DNA of 64,000 nt from Nannocystis punicea (GTDB lineage: Bacteria > Myxococcota_A > Polyangia > Nannocystales > Nannocystaceae): assembly GCF_026965555.1 (NCBI RefSeq), contig NZ_CP114040.1, forward strand, positions 11,734,001-11,798,000, in the 5' to 3' direction. The notes beneath the pieces were generated by a model. That model searched no databases. It saw nothing but the letters and a program-made list of their open reading frames with translations, and had not been told where the DNA came from. The translations under genes were made by a program, and so were the position numbers. Positions 8,321-16,533 of the stretch are shown here, piece after piece (the first letter of the stretch is position 1; every line of letters begins with the position of its first letter).

Positions 8321-9901
8321 ATGACGCTTATCCGAACCCCCTTAGACCCTGTCCGCGCCTCCCTCTTCGCCGCCCTCGGCCTGCTCGTCGCCTGCGCTCC
8401 CGGCAAGAGCGAGACGGAGACCGACTCCTCCTCGCTGTCCGAGACCGGCGCCACCACCGACCCCGCCACCACCGGGACCAGTCCCGTCACCGACGCCGCC
8501 ACCGATCCCGGCACCGGCTCCGAGAGCGGCGGGCAGACCACCACGACGTCCGCCACCACCGACGCGCCGACCTCGACCACCGGCACGGCGCCGGCGCTCT
8601 GCGAGGGCACCGTCACCGAGCTCATGCAGGCCTTCGTCGATCCGCCGACGCCCTCGGGCTTCGTGAAGTGCGACGACGGCGTCATCCACCGCCCCGAGCC
8701 GCGCGAGTGCCTGTCCCCCGTCACTCCCACCAGCTGCCCCGCCGACGCCGCGCCCGAGAGCGAATGCCTCACCGACGCCGACTGCACCGAGAAGCCGTTC
8801 GGCTCGTGCCAGCTCAACATGGTGTTCGGCGGCATCCTCGCGCCCGGCGACACCTGCGGCTGCGTGTACGGCTGCCAGAACGACGCCGACTGCGGCAGCG
8901 GTGAAGTGTGCCGCTGCGCTGGCGACGAGCTCGGCCTCTATACCGAGTGCGTCCCCGCCACCTGCATCACCGACGCCGACTGCGCCGGCGAGCTCTGCGG
9001 CTTCTCCCCCGACATCTGCGAGCCCGGCGTGTTCTCCTCGCACTGCACCACGCCGAACGACCTCTGCGAGGGCAACGGCGACTGCCCCAGCCCGCCGTGC
9101 GTGTTCGACGAGGGCACCCAGGCGTGGGCCTGCGCGAACGCGGCCTGCGGTCGGCCCTTCCTCGTCGACGAGCAGCCGGTCACCGCGCCCGCTTGCAGTC
9201 GCGACGACTGGCGCGCCCTCGTGCGCGTCCCCGTCGCGCTCCCGCCGACGCGCGCGCGCCTGGCCGCTTACTGGAAGCAGATCGGTCTGTACGAGCACGC
9301 CTCGGTGGCCTCGTTCGCGCGCTTCATCCTTCAACTGCTGGCCGTCGGCGCTCCCGCCGACCTGGTCAAGGACGCGCAGCAGGCCCTCGCCGACGAGATC
9401 GAGCACGCGCGCCTGTGCTTCGCGCTGGCGAGCCTGTACGAAGGGACAGGTGTCGGCCCCGGCCCGCTGACCGCCGGCGACGCGCTCGGCGAGTTCGACC
9501 TCGACGCAGTGGTCGCCGCGGTCATCCGCGAGGCCTGCGTCGGCGAGACGCTGTCCGCCCTCGAGGCCCGCGAGGCCGCCCTGCGCGCCGAGGACCCGGC
9601 CGTGCGGCGGATCCTCGAGCAGATCGCCGCCGACGAGCACCGCCACGCCGAGCTCGGCTGGCGCTTCGTCCAGTGGGCGCTGGAGCGCGCGAGCGCGGAC
9701 CAGCGCGCGCGCGCGAAGGCGGTGTTCGCCGCCGCGATCGCCGGCGCCGAGGCCACGATCGCCGAGCTCGCCGAGCAACCCGGCGAGCCCGAGCTGCACG
9801 CGCACGGCGTCGTCGACGCCCCGCTGCGCGCCGCGCTGTGGCGCGAGGGCCTGCGCGAGCTGGTCCGCCCCACCCTCGACGCGCTGCACTGCGCCGCCTG
9901 A
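8321..9901 (+). CDS. Lipoprotein with Cys-rich region and ferritin-like di-iron domain
   Basis: A 526-residue exported lipoprotein with lipobox LVAC, a Ser/Thr/Gly linker, then a Cys-rich region of about 200 residues with repeated C..DADC units. The C-terminal half is a ferritin-like four-helix bundle. Likely di-iron ligands are in YEHASVASF, ADEIEHARLCFALA, IREACVGETL and ADEHRHAELGW. This combination puts a metal- or redox-active domain outside the cytoplasm, which fits oxidative-stress or iron handling at the surface (inference). The start at 8321 is preferred over 8285 because it places the signal peptide at the N-terminus. It is divergent from the LMF-like gene. Confidence 0.8.
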   Translation: MTLIRTPLDPVRASLFAALGLLVACAPGKSETETDSSSLSETGATTDPATTGTSPVTDAATDPGTGSESGGQTTTTSATTDAPTSTTGTAPALCEGTVTELMQAFVDPPTPSGFVKCDDGVIHRPEPRECLSPVTPTSCPADAAPESECLTDADCTEKPFGSCQLNMVFGGILAPGDTCGCVYGCQNDADCGSGEVCRCAGDELGLYTECVPATCITDADCAGELCGFSPDICEPGVFSSHCTTPNDLCEGNGDCPSPPCVFDEGTQAWACANAACGRPFLVDEQPVTAPACSRDDWRALVRVPVALPPTRARLAAYWKQIGLYEHASVASFARFILQLLAVGAPADLVKDAQQALADEIEHARLCFALASLYEGTGVGPGPLTAGDALGEFDLDAVVAAVIREACVGETLSALEAREAALRAEDPAVRRILEQIAADEHRHAELGWRFVQWALERASADQRARAKAVFAAAIAGAEATIAELAEQPGEPELHAHGVVDAPLRAALWREGLRELVRPTLDALHCAA

Positions 9902-10572
9902 GCCCGCTGCAACCATCGAGGATACCTGCCGCGGAGGACTCCTCCGCGGCCGGCCCACGCACGCCTCGTCGACACCTCTGCGCGCCACATAGCGGCGCGA
10001 GAGCACACTCGCTGCGCTGCACGATCTGAGCTCGCTGTCGCTTGATCAAGCGACTCACCGCGCCGCGCATCCTCCCACCTGGCGACCGCCGTGACGTGTG
10101 ACCGCGCGGAGGTCTGCGCGAGCGACAGCCGCTGCATCCGCTCGCCGAGAAAGTGACAGCGACGGCAACCTCTCCGACGCCCCACCCCCAGCCTCTCATT
10201 CCGCCCCGGCAACCTCCGTGAGCCTGCCCCACGCTGTCCCACACGCCGCCCGCGACAGCGCCGCCGCGGCCCGGTTCCCGACGAACGCGATCGCTGTCAC
10301 TTTCGCCGCCGCCGACATCGCCCACCCGCGCGGGTTCCCGGTCCGGCGCCGCGACAACGCCGCCTGACGCAGGTTCCCGGGCGAGTTCGTCGCGTGCGGC
10401 CCACACAATTTTTCGTCGACCGAGGAACCGCGACCCCGGGCCTCTGTCTGTAGCGGCGTCGACGGTGCTGCGACGGTGAGCGGGACAGCGGCTGCGAGGC
10501 GGCCCATCCGCCGCCGCGACGGACCCCCGCGCGGCGCGAAGAGCCTGCTCGTCGAGACAGTACCCAAAGAAC
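9902..10572. other. Intergenic region, about 670 bases
   Basis: No convincing gene. Bases near 10251 and 10351 share a loose direct repeat (gcgacagcgccgcc and gcgacaacgccgcc, each followed by a ggttcccg word), about 100 bases apart. cttgatcaag at about 10041 is a perfect 10-base palindrome. The 3' part should hold the promoter of the gene at 10573, but I see no clear -35/-10 pair. Confidence 0.45.
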
Positions 10573-12312
10573 ATGTCCGAACAGTCAGTAAACGTTCGTA
10601 TGAAAGCCAGTGACGCCATGACGACCCGCAACCATCGAATCGAAGTCAGCTCCCTCCACAACGAGTCCGAGGTGCAGGACGGCGGCCGAGTCGCCGAGGT
10701 CGTGGCCATGTACAACGACACCGTCCTCGACGTGCAGCACCTCGGCCAGACGCGCGACGGCCGGCGCAGCGCGCCCAGGTGGCTCGCGGCCGGCGGCGCT
10801 CTGATGCTCGGCGGCCTCGCCCTCTTCGGCCACGACGCCGCCCAGGACTGGGACGGCCACGCCGACGCCGTCAAGGCCGCCGCGGAGGTCAGCGCCCCCG
10901 CGCCGAAGGCCCCCGGCACCGGCCTCGGCGGCCTCGGCTTCGGCCTGGCGATGCTCGGCATCATCCCCTTCGGCGTCGCCGCCATGCGCATGCAGGACCG
11001 GGCCCGCACCGCCTACACCCTCGGCGAGGGCCACGACGCGGCCTTCCACGTCGCGGTCCCCGGCCGCCGCGAGCTCCCGATCGTCCAGGGCGAGCGCGAG
11101 CACAACCTGCAGTTCACCGCCGACATGACCGGTGAGGTGCGGATCGGCGACACGCACGTGACCCTCGAGGAGCTCATCCGCAACGGTCGCGCGCGCCAGG
11201 TCGAGGACGGCGTCTACACCTACCCGCTCGCCGCCGGCGCGAAGGCCCGGATCCGCTGGCAGGGCCTGACCTTCTTCATCCACTCGGTCGCCCCCGGCCG
11301 CGTGATCGCTCGCAAGAGCGAGATCGACAAGCCGTTCTGGTTCCACAACGGCCTGTCGGCCGCCGCGATCGGCAGCCTCATCCTGCTCACGCAGATGATC
11401 CCGAACGAGGCCGGCGCGCTGGCCCTCCAGGAGGAGCTCGGGGACAGCCGCTTCGTCGGCTACCTCGCGCAGCCGAACGAGCAGAAGGACGACGCCATCC
11501 CGACCGAGGAGGAGCAGGCCGACGAGCCCGGCGGCACCGCCGGCGAGCGCCACGTCGGCGACGAGGGCAAGGCCGGCAAGAAGGAGAGCAAGCAGGTCAG
11601 CGGCCGCTACGCCATGAAGGGCACCGCGTCCGCAGTCCCCAAGCTGGCCCGCAACTTCGACCCGAACATGGACGCCCGCACCACCGGCGTCCTCGGCCTG
11701 ATGAAGGCCGACTCGGGTCACTTCATGGCCTCGCCCTTCGGCGACGCGTTCGCCGTCGGCAACGACGACCAGGACGTGTGGGGCCAGCTGGTCGGCAAGG
11801 ACATCGCCGAGTCCAACGGCTTCGGCGGCCTCGGCCTCGTCGGCAGCGGCCGCGGCGGCGGCGGCACCGGCGAGGGCACGGTCGGCCTGACCTCGGTCGG
11901 CCTCATCGGTCACAACCGCCCCGGCGACGGCGAAGGCGGCCTCCACCGCCGCTCCGCCGGCTTCGAGGACCGCAAGACCCGCACTCCGCAGGTCCTCGCC
12001 ACCAAGGCCGAGGTCATCGGCGGGCTCGACAAGGACCTCATCCGCCGCGTCGTGCGGGCTCACATCAACGAGGTGCGCTACTGCTACAACCAGGGTCTGG
12101 CCAAGGACGCCAACCTCAAGGGCCGCGTCGCCGTCCAGTTCACCATCGGCGGCGCCGGCAAGGTCACCTCCGCCGTGGTCGGCGAGACCGACCTCAAGGA
12201 CCGCGCCGTCGGGTCCTGCATCGCCCAGGCGGTCAAGCGCTGGTCGTTCCCCAAGCCGGCCTCGGGCGGCGCCGCGATCGTGACCTACCCGTTCATCCTC
12301 CAGCCCGGCTGA
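10573..12312 (+). CDS. AgmX/PglI C-terminal (TonB-like) domain protein
   Basis: A 579-residue membrane protein. Hydrophobic segments are at about 70-86, 117-138 and 261-276. An acidic and Gly-rich middle follows, then a C-terminal domain of about 95 residues beginning IRRVVRAHINEVRYCYNQGL and ending with SFPKPASGGAAIVTYPF. That domain is the AgmX/PglI C-terminal type, related to TonB. In Myxococcus, AgmX/GltJ belongs to the gliding motility machinery, but many paralogues with other partners exist, so an envelope-spanning energy-transducing or scaffold role is inferred rather than shown. Met16 (10618) is an alternative start. A strong terminator follows. Confidence 0.8.
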   Translation: MSEQSVNVRMKASDAMTTRNHRIEVSSLHNESEVQDGGRVAEVVAMYNDTVLDVQHLGQTRDGRRSAPRWLAAGGALMLGGLALFGHDAAQDWDGHADAVKAAAEVSAPAPKAPGTGLGGLGFGLAMLGIIPFGVAAMRMQDRARTAYTLGEGHDAAFHVAVPGRRELPIVQGEREHNLQFTADMTGEVRIGDTHVTLEELIRNGRARQVEDGVYTYPLAAGAKARIRWQGLTFFIHSVAPGRVIARKSEIDKPFWFHNGLSAAAIGSLILLTQMIPNEAGALALQEELGDSRFVGYLAQPNEQKDDAIPTEEEQADEPGGTAGERHVGDEGKAGKKESKQVSGRYAMKGTASAVPKLARNFDPNMDARTTGVLGLMKADSGHFMASPFGDAFAVGNDDQDVWGQLVGKDIAESNGFGGLGLVGSGRGGGGTGEGTVGLTSVGLIGHNRPGDGEGGLHRRSAGFEDRKTRTPQVLATKAEVIGGLDKDLIRRVVRAHINEVRYCYNQGLAKDANLKGRVAVQFTIGGAGKVTSAVVGETDLKDRAVGSCIAQAVKRWSFPKPASGGAAIVTYPFILQPG

Positions 12313-12333
12313 CCTGAAAGACAGCCTCGCCCG

Positions 12334-12369
12334 ACCGGGCGGAGCCCCGCGCTCCGCCCGGTTTTCTTT
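12334..12369 (+). terminator. Rho-independent terminator
   Basis: An 11-bp perfect GC-rich stem (ccgggcggagc / gctccgcccgg) with a 5-base loop is followed directly by ttttctttt. It sits 22 bases after the AgmX-domain gene and 10 bases before the 3' end of the converging kinase gene. It is the clearest intrinsic terminator in the window. Confidence 0.9.
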
Positions 12370-12378
12370 TGCGCGCAG

Positions 12379-13038
12379 TCACTCCGCGAGCGCCGCGTCC
12401 GGATCGCGCCGCAGCTTCAAAATCTTCTCGATGCGCTCGAACAGGTCGATGCGGTCGACCAGATCGTGGAGATAGTCGAGCTTGTCGGTCTCGATCGTCA
12501 CCGTCTCCGACAGGTCGTAGCGCGAGAACCACGCGTCGTAGAGCTCCTGCAGGCGCCGCAGATAGCTGGTCGGGATCGCCTGCTCCTCCGGCCGCCCGCG
12601 CAGCGCGATCCGCTTGCGCAGCGTCCGCATCGAACATTTTAAATAAATCATCAGGTCCGGCGGCGGCAGCTGCTGCACGATCGCCTCGTAGAGCTCGCGG
12701 TAGGTCTGATAGTCGCGCCGCGTCATCTGCTTGCGGCGGTACAGGTTCTCCGCGAAGATCTCCGCGTCCTCGTAGATCGTGCGGTCGCCGATCACCGGCT
12801 GCGTCGCCCGGATGAGCTCCTGGTGGATGCGGAATTTCTTGGCGAGGAAGAACACCTGCGAGTGGAACGCCCACCGCGGCATGTCCGAATAGAAGTCGAC
12901 CAGGTACGGGTTCTGCTCGTTCGGCTCGAAGTGCGGCGTCAGCCGGAACTGCCGCGCGAGGAACGTGACGAGCGTCGACTTGCCGACGCCGATGTTGCCG
13001 GCGACGGCGACGAACCTGCGGGGGCGGGCAGCGTTCAC
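12379..13038 (-). CDS. Deoxynucleoside kinase family protein
   Basis: A 219-residue cytoplasmic kinase of the dNK/dGK family, which phosphorylates deoxynucleosides in nucleotide salvage using ATP. The P-loop is GNIGVGKST (about residues 15-23). The substrate-side DRTIYEDAEIF stretch matches the family's conserved (D/E)R(S) region, and an Arg-rich LID-like segment (RTLRKRIALRGRPEE) follows. Length is normal. Substrate specificity cannot be told from sequence by eye. It converges on the AgmX-domain gene and shares the intervening terminator region. Confidence 0.9.
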   Translation of the reverse strand: MNAARPRRFVAVAGNIGVGKSTLVTFLARQFRLTPHFEPNEQNPYLVDFYSDMPRWAFHSQVFFLAKKFRIHQELIRATQPVIGDRTIYEDAEIFAENLYRRKQMTRRDYQTYRELYEAIVQQLPPPDLMIYLKCSMRTLRKRIALRGRPEEQAIPTSYLRRLQELYDAWFSRYDLSETVTIETDKLDYLHDLVDRIDLFERIEKILKLRRDPDAALAE

Positions 13039-13536
13039 CCAGGCCGGGTACCGCGATCGCGTGCGCGTGTCGAGTGCGCGAACCCGCGCGATCGACCTCG
13101 CAGACGCGCAGCAGCGCAGCCATCGCTCGCCCCGCCGCGATCGACTCGCTGGGCCCGCAGATCTGCCGCGCCATCACGTGAAGCTCGCGAGCAGCGCCGA
13201 CATCGCCGGCACTCCGATCGCCGTGAGCCCCGACAGTCGAAACCCTCGTCGCCGCGTCGACCCATCGCCGATCGTCCCTCGCACCTCGACTCGACGTCGC
13301 CGCGAACATCACCGTCGAGTGACCTCGCCGGGGCAGGCCTGACGAGGCCGGTGACCACCACCTGGTTCGCGGGCGGAGCTCCCGTGCTCGCCGGGACCGA
13401 TCTTCTCGGCATGGGTCCGCGAGTGCTCACCGGGCCGGGCCCGGGCGGCCGGCGGCCGGCACGCGAACGATTCGTGCCGGCTCGTCGCCCGTTGACGCGC
13501 CGGACCTGTTTGTTTTCTCGTATCATCCGCGCCCAC
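13039..13536. other. Divergent intergenic region
   Basis: About 500 bases between the divergently transcribed kinase and membrane-protein genes. It presumably holds both promoters. I see no supported gene or repeat; a T-rich stretch (tgttttctcgtatcat, near 13511-13526) just before the membrane-protein start is the likeliest promoter zone, but the spacing of -35/-10 elements is not convincing. Confidence 0.4.
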
Positions 13537-15501
13537 ATGCCCGCTGCCGACGACCCTGCCGCGCGCCCGAGCGGGCCCGAGCCACCTGGGTCGTCCGCGC
13601 CGGAGCGGCCCGTCCGGCTCGTCCTCGCCGCGCTGCTGCTCGTCGCGTTTCACCTGGCGTGGTTCGCCTATTTCGTGCCGCTCGACGCCTGGTGGACCAC
13701 CACTCCGATCACCGGCGTCGACTTCGAGACCCACGTCGGTCAGACCTGGCGCTTCATCGAGGCCATGGACGGCTGGGGTCACAGCTGGATGTACGACCCG
13801 CGCCTGCTCGCCGGCTACTTGCAGGGCGTCATCTTCGACGCCGACAACAAGGGCTGGGAGGTCTGGACCTGGCTCTTGAGTCATGTCGGCGTCCCGGCCG
13901 GCCTCGCCTTCAACCTGTTCGTCGCGTGCGCGCACCTCGGCGTCTTGCCGGTCGTCTACGCCTCGGCGCGGCTGTTCGACCTCTCGCGCCGCGCCGCCCT
14001 GTGGGCCGCCTTCCTGGCCTCGCTGCTGTGGTTCTTCGACTCGTTCTCGCACTGGTGCTGGTGGATCGGCATGGTCGCCTACGCCGTCTGCGGCTACCTC
14101 TCGCTGCTGCCGCTGGCGCTGTTCTACCGCTGGACCCGCCAGCGCAAGCCGTGGCAGGGCCTCGCCGCCGGCCTCGCTCTCGGCGTCGCCCACCTCGTCC
14201 ACCCCTACACCTTCGTCGTCCTGGTCGCGCCGATGCTCGTGCTGTACCTCCGCGAGCTCCGCCGCCTCGGCGCGCGCGGGCACTTCGCCGTCCTGGCGAT
14301 GGTCGTCTTCACTCTGGTGCTCAACACCTGGTGGCTCGCGGTCGCGGTCCGGTTCTGGCACTACATCCTCGACTCCGGCTTCTTCGGCCAGTCGGGCCCG
14401 CAGTGGCTGCTCGCCGACTACCTCGGCCTCGTCCTCGACACCGCCACCTCGGGCCTGCTCGGCACGCGCACCGGCTTCCGCTTCCTCGTCCTCGGCGCCG
14501 CGCTGGTGGGCCTGTGGCGCTGGCGAAAGGCCCGCGACCCGCGGACCTTGCCGATCGCCGTCGCCATGGTCGCCATGGCGCTGCTCGCCTACGCGGCCGG
14601 CTACATCTGGCTCTTCAGACAGATCCAGCCGTACCGCCACGTCCTCCCGCTCGCCTTCCTCGCGGTCATCCCCGCCGCCGCCGCGCTCGAGTCGGCGCGC
14701 CTGGGCGGGCTGTGGCGCTCGCTCTCGCCCCCGGCCCGCGTCCTCGTCGTCGTCCTCGCCCTCCCGGCCGGGCAGATGCTGCTGCGCGACGTCCTCTACT
14801 TCACGCCGGCGCACCTGCCCGAGGTCGCCCCGCTGTACAGCGGCGAGAGGGTCCTGCTGGCCGCCAGCGGCTACCCGCCCCACCCCGACTACCGCCTGTT
14901 CCCGGCCCGGCCCGAGCACGGCGAGATGACGAAGTGGGTCCGCGAGGTCGACGACGGCCAGAGCCGCTTCCTGGTCGAAGAGCCAGCCGTGGGCGAGCGG
15001 CTGCACTGGCAGACCGACGCCCAGATCATCGGCGGCTTCCGCTTCCGCAACCTCGAGCACAGCATGGCCAACCTCTACCGGCGCCACAAGTTCGGCGTCG
15101 CCGGCGACGACCAGCTGCGCACCTACTTCGAGACCTACGCGGTGCGCTGGGTGATCGTCACCAGCAACGCGACGTGGTGGAACACGCGGCCCGACCTGAT
15201 CGTCCCGGCCGGCAAGGTCGGCCACCACCGGATCTTCCGCACCACGATCGAGCCGCACCTGATCCAGCAAGGCGGCGGCAAGGTGGTCGCCGCGCCCAAC
15301 CGACTCAGCGTCACCGGCAGCGACCCGGACATCGATCTGGTGCTGCGCTTCCACTGGATGGAGTACCTGGTCTGTGAGCCAGGTTGTGAGCTCCGCCGGG
15401 AGAAGATCGACGACCTCGACCACGTCGGCTTCATCCGCGTGCCCGCGCCCCACCCGGCCGACCTCGAGATCGTCAACCGCTACGGGGAGGCCGGGCGATG
15501 A
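13537..15501 (+). CDS. Polytopic membrane protein, GT-C-like
   Basis: A 654-residue protein with a short Pro-rich N-terminus, about ten hydrophobic segments between residues 25 and 430, and a soluble C-terminal domain of about 200 residues. Asp/Glu residues in the first large loop (TGVDFETHVGQTWRF, then DPRLLAGY) recall the GT-C glycosyltransferase/PMT/YfhO layout, in which a polyprenyl-phosphate sugar is the donor. I cannot place it in a named family. The downstream UbiA gene overlaps its stop by four bases, so the two are translationally coupled. A lipid-linked glycan or isoprenoid role fits both. The start at 13537 is chosen because upstream in-frame sequence is Arg/Pro-rich. Confidence 0.7.
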   Translation: MPAADDPAARPSGPEPPGSSAPERPVRLVLAALLLVAFHLAWFAYFVPLDAWWTTTPITGVDFETHVGQTWRFIEAMDGWGHSWMYDPRLLAGYLQGVIFDADNKGWEVWTWLLSHVGVPAGLAFNLFVACAHLGVLPVVYASARLFDLSRRAALWAAFLASLLWFFDSFSHWCWWIGMVAYAVCGYLSLLPLALFYRWTRQRKPWQGLAAGLALGVAHLVHPYTFVVLVAPMLVLYLRELRRLGARGHFAVLAMVVFTLVLNTWWLAVAVRFWHYILDSGFFGQSGPQWLLADYLGLVLDTATSGLLGTRTGFRFLVLGAALVGLWRWRKARDPRTLPIAVAMVAMALLAYAAGYIWLFRQIQPYRHVLPLAFLAVIPAAAALESARLGGLWRSLSPPARVLVVVLALPAGQMLLRDVLYFTPAHLPEVAPLYSGERVLLAASGYPPHPDYRLFPARPEHGEMTKWVREVDDGQSRFLVEEPAVGERLHWQTDAQIIGGFRFRNLEHSMANLYRRHKFGVAGDDQLRTYFETYAVRWVIVTSNATWWNTRPDLIVPAGKVGHHRIFRTTIEPHLIQQGGGKVVAAPNRLSVTGSDPDIDLVLRFHWMEYLVCEPGCELRREKIDDLDHVGFIRVPAPHPADLEIVNRYGEAGR

Positions 15502-16370
15502 TCGCGGCACTGCGGATCCTCTTCAACGTCGCCGCCTACCGCCTGCAGCGGCTCGAGATGGCCAACATGGGCGGCGCGCTGCTCATCATGCTGGCGCTGC
15601 GGCTGTCGCCGACCGACGTCGCGGTGCGGCTCGCGTTCGCCTTCCTGCTCAACCTGCTCGTCTACCTCAACAACGACTACCTCGACCTGCCGACCGACCT
15701 GCGCTCGCCCGAGCGCGACGACGCCAACACCCGCTACCTCCGCGACCACCGCGGCGCGGCCCTCGGCGCCCAGCTCGGCCTCGTCGCCGCGCTGCTCGCC
15801 GTCGCCGGCGCGTGGGACCTCGGCCTGCTCGTCCCGCTGGTCGTCGGCGGCGGCGTGTGCTGGCTGTACTCGGCGCGGCTCAAGCACGTGCCCGGGGCCG
15901 ACATCACCGCGATGATGGTGTGGGGCGCGGCGATGTTGACGGTCGCGTTCCCGCCGACGAACGCGCTCGGCTGGGCGCTGGCCGGCCTGCTCGCGCTCGA
16001 CTCGGCGGTGTTCGAGACGATCCAGGTCATCCGTGACCACGACGCCGACCGCGACACCGGCGTGCGCACCACCGCCGTCGCTCTCGGTGTCCCGCGCACC
16101 CTCGCGCTCGCCCGCGGCCTCCTGGTCCTCGGCGCGGCCGCCGCCGCCCTGGCGATCCACCCGCTGGTCGCCGTGCCGCCGATGATCGGCGTCACCCTGC
16201 CGCTCGGCCGTCCGGAGCGGTACTGGAACCAGATCCGCGTCCTGCTCGGGCTCGCCTTCCTGTTCGCCGCCGGGTGGGTCTGGCTCCACGGCGCCACCGC
16301 CGGATGGCTCGTGCGCTGCCTCCCGGACGCCTGTACGGCGACCTCTGGCCTTTCGGTCATGTCGCAATAG
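15498..16370 (+). CDS. UbiA family prenyltransferase
   Basis: A 290-residue integral membrane prenyltransferase with about eight transmembrane helices. Both Asp-rich, Mg2+-diphosphate-binding motifs are present: NNDYLDLPTD (about residue 55) and DHDADRDTG (about residue 178). UbiA enzymes attach isoprenoid chains to aromatic or other acceptors (quinones, haem, chlorophyll, glycolipids); the acceptor here is unknown. No quinone or haem genes are adjacent, so the partner is likely the coupled upstream membrane protein, with which it shares an ATGA overlap. The last 20 residues are not typical of the family. Confidence 0.87.
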   Translation: MIAALRILFNVAAYRLQRLEMANMGGALLIMLALRLSPTDVAVRLAFAFLLNLLVYLNNDYLDLPTDLRSPERDDANTRYLRDHRGAALGAQLGLVAALLAVAGAWDLGLLVPLVVGGGVCWLYSARLKHVPGADITAMMVWGAAMLTVAFPPTNALGWALAGLLALDSAVFETIQVIRDHDADRDTGVRTTAVALGVPRTLALARGLLVLGAAAAALAIHPLVAVPPMIGVTLPLGRPERYWNQIRVLLGLAFLFAAGWVWLHGATAGWLVRCLPDACTATSGLSVMSQ

Positions 16371-16418
16371 ACAGGCGCAGATCGACCCGCTTGCGCCGAC
16401 ATCGGGGTCGCCGTGCAC

Positions 16419-16446
16419 TATTTTACGAAACCGAGCGTGTAAAATA
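16419..16446. promoter_or_regulatory. Inverted-repeat operator upstream of the siroheme reductase
   Basis: A perfect 8-bp inverted repeat, TATTTTAC and GTAAAATA, separated by 12 bases. It is AT-rich in a very GC-rich setting and ends 16 bases before the -35 box at 16463. The symmetry and position suggest binding of a dimeric activator or repressor; which one is unknown. Confidence 0.65.
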
Positions 16447-16462
16447 CCCTGAAGGTTTTTCG

Positions 16463-16491
16463 TTGAACTGGACGGACTCGTCCCATATGCT
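16463..16491 (+). promoter_or_regulatory. Sigma-70-type promoter of the siroheme reductase
   Basis: TTGAAC (16463-16468) and TATGCT (16486-16491) are separated by 17 bases, the optimal spacing. The expected transcript start is near 16498, giving a leader of about 35 bases before the ATG at 16534. GGAG at 16521-16524 is the ribosome binding site. Confidence 0.7.
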
Positions 16492-16533
16492 GAACAGCGC
16501 TTCAGTCTAGCGAAGTTGTCGGAGCGGCCGCAC

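Noticed and set aside
12823..13536. N-terminal extension of the polytopic membrane protein
   Set aside because: The region overlaps the kinase gene on the other strand and has no conserved pattern.
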